Source: Robiginitomaculum sp.
GTDB lineage: Bacteria; Pseudomonadota; Alphaproteobacteria; Caulobacterales; Maricaulaceae
Length of the DNA stretch: 14,449 nt
NCBI GenBank assembly: GCA_016765255.1
Contig: JAESQI010000011.1
Coordinates: 1-14,449, forward strand
Direction: 5' to 3'
Of this stretch, positions 6,130-11,649 are shown piece after piece. The notes beneath the pieces are model-generated. The model had not been told where the DNA came from and did not search any database. It saw only the letters and a list, made by a program, of their open reading frames with translations. Each line of letters begins with the position of its first letter. Position 1 is the first letter of the stretch. A program made the translations under genes and the position numbers.

Positions 6130-7177
6130 TCTAAGGCTTAAAATTATCGGGACGTTTAAAGACCTATCTCCTTTTGTTGTTAAATTAGACAAGGATGAAA
6201 ATTTTACGATTCAAGACCGTAATGTTAGTGTAAAAAATGAAAATGGGAATTTCACCTTCATGCTGAGCGATGATGATGTTCATGGTGATATTTGTCTTGT
6301 CTTTCCTGAGACTAAAACCTTACTTAGGCAAATAAGATCATCGTCAACTTCAAATACAATACTGCTTACTGAACAATGCGATCAAGCTTGCGTTATGTGT
6401 TCTCAGCCGCCTAAGAACAAAATATATGATCACTACCATCTATATAAAGAAGCGTTGTTACTCGCGCCACCTGACTGCATTATTGGTATATCAGGGGGAG
6501 AGCCAACTCTCGAAAAGAAAAATTTGTTCCCATTTATTTTCAATATTCTTGAAGAGAGGCCGGACATAAAATTTCATATCCTTACAAATGCACAGCATTT
6601 TGAGGATGATGATTTAGCACTGTTAAGTAAAATAAATCCTTCAATTTTGTGGGGGGTGCCGATTTATTCTCATGACTCTGGCACGCATGATGAGATTGTA
6701 GGAAAAGAAGGTGCTTATACAGGCCTGCTTGATGGCATAAATATCTTATTTAAAAGCGGAGCATTAGTTGAAATTAGAACCATAGTTATGGAGCAGAATA
6801 TTAACGATTTTCCAAAGATCGCAGACTTTATATCAAGGCATATGCCTCATTGTGAAACTTGGGCTATCATGCAGCTCGAAAATATTGGCTATGCAAAAAT
6901 GAATTGGTCACATATTTTTGTAGATACCTCTAAAAACTTCGCGCCGATAGAAAATGCATTATCGATAGCTAGAATTAAGAATATCAATACCAGGTTGTAT
7001 AATTTCCCTATGTGCACTATACCTAAGGAGTGGCAAGATAGATCCTGTAAGTCAATTTCTGATTGGAAAAACAAATACCTAGATCTATGTGATGAGTGTA
7101 CCATGAAATCCAAATGCGGCGGATTTTTTGATTGGTACAATGAAGAAAATGGTTTTAAAAAGATTGGCGCACTATGA
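6122..7177 (+). CDS. hxsC: Radical SAM protein HxsC
   Basis: A 351-residue radical-SAM enzyme. The cluster motif is CDQACVMC at residues 86-93 (C86, C90, C93), followed by SGGEPTLE at 124-131, which contacts SAM. A C-terminal cysteine group (CKSISDW, LCDEC, SKCGG) may bind an auxiliary cluster. The N-terminal 80 residues look beta-rich and are typical of the HxsC family (TIGR03977, from memory), always paired with HxsB. The pair is believed to modify the His-Xaa-Ser repeats of HxsA in the cytoplasm; the chemistry is unknown. It starts eight bases inside hxsB and its TGA overlaps the hxsA ATG, so production of enzyme and substrate is coupled. Confidence 0.9.
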   Translation: MINLRLKIIGTFKDLSPFVVKLDKDENFTIQDRNVSVKNENGNFTFMLSDDDVHGDICLVFPETKTLLRQIRSSSTSNTILLTEQCDQACVMCSQPPKNKIYDHYHLYKEALLLAPPDCIIGISGGEPTLEKKNLFPFIFNILEERPDIKFHILTNAQHFEDDDLALLSKINPSILWGVPIYSHDSGTHDEIVGKEGAYTGLLDGINILFKSGALVEIRTIVMEQNINDFPKIADFISRHMPHCETWAIMQLENIGYAKMNWSHIFVDTSKNFAPIENALSIARIKNINTRLYNFPMCTIPKEWQDRSCKSISDWKNKYLDLCDECTMKSKCGGFFDWYNEENGFKKIGAL

Positions 7178-7782
7178 AGACGATTGGCATTTTTTTAGTA
7201 AGCTCATTGGCTGCTGCTGGAATGCAATCCCCCAATGATGCACTGGCTGATACAAAAGATGAAGTCACTTATAAGTCAGAATCTTCCATAGCGTGGAAAT
7301 TCGGAAGTGATCGTAGTTTTACCCTTGCTGGTCATAGGTCTCATGCAAGCCATTCTAGTCATGGCTCTCATAGATCTTCATCCGGAGGGAGCTATACACC
7401 AAGAAAAACGCCTACCTATACTTCGCCACCCGTAAAGAATTATAATTCTGGGACCAGTAGCGACACTAGCACTCACAAGAAAAGTGACAGTACATCACCC
7501 AGTTCAATCCTCCCAGCAAGCCCTGCAACATCTCCAAAAATAACTAAGATTAATGGCAACAGAAAATCGTTCAAAGTTCTGGTCCTTCAAGTACAGACAG
7601 CATTATTTGCTCATGGTTATTATAATGGGATTATAGATGGAATCTCCGGCTCAGAGACATCAGCCTCTATTTCTAGGTTTCAGCTAAAAAATGGATTGCC
7701 TGTTACGGGAAGGTTATCAGACTCATTATTAGATAGCTTGAATATAAATACCGATATAATTGAGAGACAAGTAAGTGAATAA
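7174..7782 (+). CDS. hxsA: His-Xaa-Ser repeat protein HxsA, the presumed maturation target
   Basis: A 202-residue exported protein in three parts. First is a signal peptide (residues 1-25, probable cleavage after DALA). Then come five contiguous H-X-S units at residues 54-68 (HRS HAS HSS HGS HRS), flanked by a low-complexity Ser/Thr/Pro linker to about residue 125. Last is a peptidoglycan-binding domain at about 135-190, with LQVQTALFAHGYYNG, a D155-G156 turn and SRFQLKNGLPVTG. The H-X-S cluster is the signature of HxsA and the expected substrate of HxsB/HxsC. The last domain implies attachment to the cell wall in the periplasm. It overlaps hxsC by ATGA and the next gene by eight bases. Confidence 0.9.
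   Translation: MKTIGIFLVSSLAAAGMQSPNDALADTKDEVTYKSESSIAWKFGSDRSFTLAGHRSHASHSSHGSHRSSSGGSYTPRKTPTYTSPPVKNYNSGTSSDTSTHKKSDSTSPSSILPASPATSPKITKINGNRKSFKVLVLQVQTALFAHGYYNGIIDGISGSETSASISRFQLKNGLPVTGRLSDSLLDSLNINTDIIERQVSE
7333..7377 (+). repeat. Five tandem His-Xaa-Ser codon triplets in hxsA
   Basis: Five consecutive nine-base units each encode His-X-Ser, with X being Arg, Ala, Ser, Gly and Arg. His is always CAT, but the Ser codons vary (TCT, AGC, AGT). The peptide pattern is therefore kept by selection rather than by recent DNA duplication. Confidence 0.9.
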
Positions 7783-8161
7783 AAGAAAAGTATATATATT
7801 TCTTGGATTTTCTTTTGCTTACCTAGCTGGAATGTTTTCGAGTGATATAAAATCGTATTTCATAAAAGAGGTTTATTCTACAGAATACGGTAATCTTGTC
7901 TTTAAATGTGACCAAGCCATGCGAGAACATTTTATTGCCAAGCAGGTTGTGGCTGCTAAACCCAATGCAGAGCATGCATCATCTCTCATGCAAGCTGAAA
8001 TAGCTTTAATAGATTGCCAAGATTATGATTTAGCTAGAAAGAAACTTCTGAGTTTTGGTCTCAACGAATATGACCTGATTGAGCTGAGTCTACGCGCTAT
8101 AGAAGAGAAGTCTGAAGATATAAGAAAAGTAGTAGAAATTCATGAAATTCGATACGATTAA
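7775..8161 (+). CDS. Small membrane-anchored HXS-associated protein (TIGR03982-like)
   Basis: A 128-residue protein with a hydrophobic N-terminal segment (about residues 7-21, preceded by NKRK) that acts as an uncleaved anchor or signal. A helical, charged domain follows with C45 and C82 and the segment AEIALIDCQDYDLARKKLLSFGL. It sits between hxsA and the MauG-like gene, overlapping both (8 and 20 bases). I recall a family of exactly this position and size annotated only as 'TIGR03982 family His-Xaa-Ser system protein'. The assignment rests on context more than motif. Its function is unknown; a periplasmic scaffold linking HxsA to the di-haem enzyme is one possibility. Confidence 0.65.
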   Translation: MNKRKVYIFLGFSFAYLAGMFSSDIKSYFIKEVYSTEYGNLVFKCDQAMREHFIAKQVVAAKPNAEHASSLMQAEIALIDCQDYDLARKKLLSFGLNEYDLIELSLRAIEEKSEDIRKVVEIHEIRYD

Positions 8162-9383
8162 ACCATTCCTGTGTGCTCTAGCCGTTTGGTTCGTATTTGC
8201 TTACACTTATGAAGCTGCTTATGCTGGCTTGCGTGATAATACGCTTATAGATGCGGGCAAGCACTTCATCTACAGTACATCGCTTACTCCAATAGACCCT
8301 AATATAAAAAAGGCTAGCTTAGGGTCAAAATTATTTGAGGATGTAAGGTTAAGTTTTAACGGAAAAATGTCATGTGCATTATGTCATATAGATAAGTTTG
8401 GTAGCTCTGATGGGCTTAGAAACTCAATTGGTATCGGAGGTGAGGGAGAAGGCTCAGAACGATTAGATAGTGACGGTCTTGTTGTTCCTAGGAACTCTCT
8501 TCCACTATGGGGGCGTGGTGAGAGTGATTTTCAAACATTCTTTTGGGATGGTAAAGTTGAGAAAGAAGGTGGCAAAGTAAGAAGCCAATTTGGTGACTAC
8601 GCCCCTTCTAATGATCCCCTTACTGTTGCAATACATTTACCCTTCGTCGAAATCAGAGAAATGGTTAATGATGATTACGAAGTTAAATCATCATTAAAGA
8701 CGGAAAGTGTGAAGTCTGCTGAAAAGATATATGATCGCTTATTAGAAAGAGTAAAAGAAAATCAAGAATATGTTAGTGCTTTTGATGAACTTTATTTCCT
8801 TAAGTTAGATGAAATTGAATTTATTCATATTGCTGATGCTATAAAGGTTTTTATTCAATCAAAATTTAGACTTCAAAAAACTCGTTTTGAAAAATACGTG
8901 AAACAAGAATCAGTATTATCTCCAGATGAGGTAGCAGGAGGCTTAATATTCTTTGGCAAAGGTAAATGCGTATCATGTCATTCAGGCAGGCATTTCACGG
9001 ACTTCAAATATCATTCTATTCCCTTTGTTCAGGCTGGTTTTGGTAAAAATGGTTTTGGTGTGGACTATGGTAGATTCAACGTAACGCATGACCCGGACGA
9101 TCTTTATAAATTTAGAACTCCGCCCTTAACGAATGTTGAAAAAACAGCACCATATGGGCATTCTGGATCTGCTTTAACTATGGAAGAGGCGGTCATCTAT
9201 CATTTTGATCCGCTTCGTTTGATTAGTACAGAAAATATGACCCCCTTGGAGCGTTCGGAATTTTATAAAAAATTATTAGCGTCTAGCGAAGACTCTGAAC
9301 TCATCCCATACCTTGATGATGATGAGGTTGATACGTTGATTTTATTCTTAAAAACTCTTTCCTATGAAGAAAGTTCAGAATGA
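8142..9383 (+). CDS. HXS-associated MauG-like di-haem cytochrome c peroxidase-family protein
   Basis: A 413-residue periplasmic protein with a signal peptide (hydrophobic 8-23, cleavage near AAYA at 28). Two c-type haem sites are visible: CALCH at 78-82 and CVSCH at 276-280. Family motifs around them include LGSKLFEDVRLSFNGKMSC, LPLWGRG with FFWDGK, RTPPLTNVEKTAPYGHSGS and a terminal DEVDTLILFLKTLS. This is the bacterial di-haem peroxidase/MauG architecture. MauG oxidises tryptophans of a partner protein to build a quinone cofactor, and an HXS-linked MauG-like family (TIGR03981, from memory) is known. In this operon it probably carries out an oxidative step on HxsA, or uses the modified HxsA, outside the cytoplasm. 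Its start lies 20 bases inside the preceding gene. Confidence 0.87.
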   Translation: MKFDTIKPFLCALAVWFVFAYTYEAAYAGLRDNTLIDAGKHFIYSTSLTPIDPNIKKASLGSKLFEDVRLSFNGKMSCALCHIDKFGSSDGLRNSIGIGGEGEGSERLDSDGLVVPRNSLPLWGRGESDFQTFFWDGKVEKEGGKVRSQFGDYAPSNDPLTVAIHLPFVEIREMVNDDYEVKSSLKTESVKSAEKIYDRLLERVKENQEYVSAFDELYFLKLDEIEFIHIADAIKVFIQSKFRLQKTRFEKYVKQESVLSPDEVAGGLIFFGKGKCVSCHSGRHFTDFKYHSIPFVQAGFGKNGFGVDYGRFNVTHDPDDLYKFRTPPLTNVEKTAPYGHSGSALTMEEAVIYHFDPLRLISTENMTPLERSEFYKKLLASSEDSELIPYLDDDEVDTLILFLKTLSYEESSE

Positions 9384-9528
9384 ATTTTTCTCTCTATTCC
9401 GTGCAATAATTACCTTAGAGCCAATTCATGCATCAGCTGATAACGTAGACATTATAGGGCGTGCTAGGGTAGTAGATGGTGCTACACTCGAAATTAATAA
9501 TCGTAGTTGCTCTCCCCGCAGGCAATAA
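9364..9528 (+). pseudogene. Decayed staphylococcal-nuclease gene, N-terminal remnant
   Basis: A 54-codon ORF starts inside the end of the MauG-like gene (20-base overlap). It encodes a degraded signal-peptide-like segment ending HASA, then DNVDIIGRARVVDGATLEI, an unmistakable SNase N-terminus. The conserved VVDGDT has become VVDGAT, losing a catalytic or metal-site Asp, and the frame dies in an unrelated CSPRRQ and a TAA. The rest of the domain (the GIDAPE block and onward) is missing from the following sequence. It differs from the intact thermonuclease at 3561-4016, so it is a second nuclease gene that once followed the HXS operon. Confidence 0.7.
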
Positions 9529-9559
9529 AAATAAGGCAGATAGCAAAGTATAACTTAGT

Positions 9560-9583
9560 TTGAAAAGGTCAACAATTTTTCAA
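9560..9583. promoter_or_regulatory. Inverted repeat upstream of the GIY-YIG gene
   Basis: Arms TTGAAAA and TTTTCAA are separated by ten bases, 47 bases before the GIY-YIG start. It could be an operator or a weak hairpin. The length is modest and the sequence AT-rich, so chance is a real alternative. Confidence 0.2.
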
Positions 9584-9629
9584 GTGAGAGGTGCGCATAT
9601 ACCTAATTCAATGAAGCCAAAGGGCGAAA

Positions 9630-10436
9630 ATGATGGACAAAATATTAGTCAATGACATTCTTGAAATTAAAGATTTGGACAATACAAAAATACGCTTTGT
9701 TAAGTCTAATTCAGAGTTGGACCCTATTGATCTTTTTAAGCACGATAGGGAAACGCTCCTTAAATGGCAGTTTTGGAATTATTCAAAAAAGAAGTCGTTT
9801 AAAGAGGGGCAGATAACCATTGGGTTTGTAAAAATATCGGATAAAAAGTGGCTTTTGTTTGATGTGAGCAGAGTAACTAAAGATCTGGATAGATTTGATG
9901 GCGTTGGATACGAACACGAAACTTTAACTGAGTATGAAAAATATTTTGGGCGCGTTATTATTCAGTATAAAAATAAATCTCAAAACTTAGTGAGGAAAGC
10001 TAATAGCGTAATTGCCGAGTGCATAGTGTCCCACATTTTAGAAGACAAATTCGAGGATGACATTTTCCCAGGTTATGGGAACGTCAATGTATCATGGGAA
10101 AGGCTGGAAAGAGTTCTTCATAACACCTCTTGGAAGACCGCCTTAGAAAACCAAAAGGGCATTTATTTGATTACGGACAAAAGCAATGGACAAAAGTATG
10201 TCGGTTCGGCCTATGGAGAGAGGATGATATATGGTAGGTGGTCTGATTATATCAGCCATGGTCACGGTGGTAATAAAGGCCTAAAGTCGCTGGAGTTCGA
10301 ATATATAAAACATAATTTTAATTACTCTATTCTAGAAATATATAAATCGACGGTTGATGATGCTATCATCCTTAAACGTGAGGCTTGGTGGAAGGCGGTT
10401 TTGCTTTCAAAGACGTTTGGTTACAACGAAAATTGA
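9630..10436 (+). CDS. GIY-YIG nuclease-domain protein
   Basis: A 268-residue soluble protein. The C-terminal domain is GIY-YIG: KGIYLI at 176-181 (G177, Y179), KYVGS at 189-193, GRW with the expected catalytic Arg at 203, and KREAWW with the metal-binding Glu at 251, ending GYNEN. These are the active-site residues, so it should be a nicking or cleaving DNA endonuclease. The N-terminal 160 residues are not recognised; they contain LLKWQFWNY and a beta-rich stretch up to RVIIQYK that may bind DNA or another ligand. Stand-alone proteins of this architecture are common in accessory regions, and a defence or restriction-like role is only a guess. AGGG at 9621-9624 serves ATG 9630 or 9633. Confidence 0.82.
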   Translation: MMDKILVNDILEIKDLDNTKIRFVKSNSELDPIDLFKHDRETLLKWQFWNYSKKKSFKEGQITIGFVKISDKKWLLFDVSRVTKDLDRFDGVGYEHETLTEYEKYFGRVIIQYKNKSQNLVRKANSVIAECIVSHILEDKFEDDIFPGYGNVNVSWERLERVLHNTSWKTALENQKGIYLITDKSNGQKYVGSAYGERMIYGRWSDYISHGHGGNKGLKSLEFEYIKHNFNYSILEIYKSTVDDAIILKREAWWKAVLLSKTFGYNEN

Positions 10437-10558
10437 GATTAGTATTCGCTTTGAAAAATCGGGACATTACCCATCAGACCCAGATGTAGAAGGGCACATG
10501 GTAATATAATATTGGTGTGATAATATATCTTATGGAAATTAACAGAAGGATTTGTAAG

Positions 10559-10599
10559 ATATTACTCTTTTTAGAAACTGTATCTAAAAAGAGTAATAT
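10559..10599. terminator. Hairpin between convergent genes, probable bidirectional terminator
   Basis: Two perfect 17-base arms (ATATTACTCTTTTTAGA and its complement) enclose a seven-base loop (AACTGTA). It lies 23 bases past the end of the minus-strand secreted-protein gene and 122 bases past the GIY-YIG stop. The position between convergent genes favours termination. The stem is AT-rich with its T-run inside the arm rather than after it, so it could equally be a small palindromic element. Confidence 0.55.
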
Positions 10600-10622
10600 T
10601 CGATTTTATGACAAAACTTGGA

Positions 10623-11417
10623 TTAGGGTCTGCTATTAACTTTGTTGGTTAGTTTAGAGAATGAGACCTTCTTACCCTTACCTTCAATATAAGTAAGACC
10701 AAGAGATTTGCCATTCAGGCTAAAGGACTCAATAACGGCACTAAAGTTACGTGGCTTCCCACCTAAGAGAGGGTTGCTATCTTTCTTAAGGTTAAACTTA
10801 CCAACTAGAACAGTATAACCACTCTTAGACGCAGAAATAATTTCTCCACGTTTAACTTTAGAGAGGCCATCAATAAACTGAATCTTCAGTTTTCTACCCT
10901 TGACGATTTGCGCCTTTGATTTTTTATCAAACTCATAACGCGTTTTAATAAACGTGGAATAGGTTACTTTTTGGGATGATGCCATTTCTTCATCTCCATC
11001 TTCATCTCCATCATCAGGCGGTGTTGGTGTTTCATCATCAGGTGGGGTTGGCGCCTCATCATCAGGCGGTGTTGGTGTGCTTCCTGCTGGTGGATAAGGG
11101 TTCTTACCACAGTTGTTCAAAGGACTGCCTGCAGGATACCCGTGGCAATCCATCCATTCTGACAGCCAACAGCCAATGGCTGCACGTGGATCAGCAGCGT
11201 TTCCACAACCTGCTGCTTGAATTTGCCAAAGAGAATCTCCTATTGCGTCTGCAGTGTCGGTGGCACCCCCCGTCGAATTAACGCCAAGGCCTTGGCCGTT
11301 ACCGTCAGGTCCTATTGGATGACACCATGCACCAGGGGGGCATCCATCATCACCTATTTGAGCTGAGGCAAGCGGTGAAAGCAACATACAGTAGAGAAAT
11401 AATATAATGTACTTCAT
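10623..11417 (-). CDS. Secreted protein with PTPPDD repeats
   Basis: A 264-residue protein with a classical signal peptide (hydrophobic 4-15, cleavage after ASA at 17-19). The mature N-terminus is Gly- and Cys-rich (CPPGAWCHP, AAGCGNAADP, IGCWLSEWMDCHGYP, NNCGKNPYPP), suggesting disulphides. A linker with three PTPPDD units and an acidic DGDEDGDEE run follows. The C-terminal 120 residues are basic and predicted beta-rich (KGRKLKIQFIDG, SGYTVLVGKFNLKK, SLNGKSLGLTYIEGKG). I do not recognise the family. The linker separates two domains, as in secreted adhesins or hydrolase accessory proteins. AAGGA sits about eight bases before the ATG. It converges on the GIY-YIG gene and follows a separate large exported protein on the same strand. 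Confidence 0.75.
   Translation of the reverse strand: MKYIILFLYCMLLSPLASAQIGDDGCPPGAWCHPIGPDGNGQGLGVNSTGGATDTADAIGDSLWQIQAAGCGNAADPRAAIGCWLSEWMDCHGYPAGSPLNNCGKNPYPPAGSTPTPPDDEAPTPPDDETPTPPDDGDEDGDEEMASSQKVTYSTFIKTRYEFDKKSKAQIVKGRKLKIQFIDGLSKVKRGEIISASKSGYTVLVGKFNLKKDSNPLLGGKPRNFSAVIESFSLNGKSLGLTYIEGKGKKVSFSKLTNKVNSRP
11009..11080 (-). repeat. Three tandem 24-bp repeats encoding PTPPDDE-type units
   Basis: Three 24-base units in register (plus strand CATCATCAGGYGGKGTTGG core) encode eight-residue Pro/Thr/Asp units of the secreted protein. Units 1 and 3 differ only at the last two bases and unit 2 has several changes. Recent slippage-type expansion is likely, and the copy number may vary between strains. 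Confidence 0.85.
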
Positions 11418-11649
11418 TTTAAATATCCTTCATTATGTTAATGTTATATAAGTAAATAATAGTGTGACCTGAGCAACTTTTAAAGTAAAGGTTCTATTGC
11501 ATAAAAAATTCACACGATGAGTGATAATTTCGATTATGGGAATATTAACATACCGATGCTCCATTTATTATAGAAGGTATATAAATAATTCGTACTTCCC
11601 ACTCTATCTGCATATTTGATTCTGTCGCAAAGTCTGAGTTGAGTCACTA
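11418..11649. other. Intergenic region between two minus-strand genes
   Basis: These 232 bases hold the upstream region of the secreted PTPPDD protein. Read on the minus strand, TTTACTTATATAACATTAAC within 40 bases of its ATG is AT-rich and promoter-like. No hairpin terminator for the upstream gene and no small ORF with a ribosome binding site were seen. Confidence 0.35.

Noticed and set aside
7333..7377. CRISPR-like or satellite repeat
   Set aside because: The nine-base periodicity is only at protein level (H-X-S); the DNA units differ in their third positions and there are no spacers.
10532..10639. 35-codon ORF across the hairpin
   Set aside because: No ribosome binding site, runs through the palindrome and into the end of the minus-strand gene.
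10976..11281. 101-codon plus-strand ORF with HLHLHLHHQ repeats, superficially like an H-X repeat protein
   Set aside because: Its repeats are the reverse reading of the PTPPDD-encoding tandem repeat in the secreted protein gene; it is a shadow frame.
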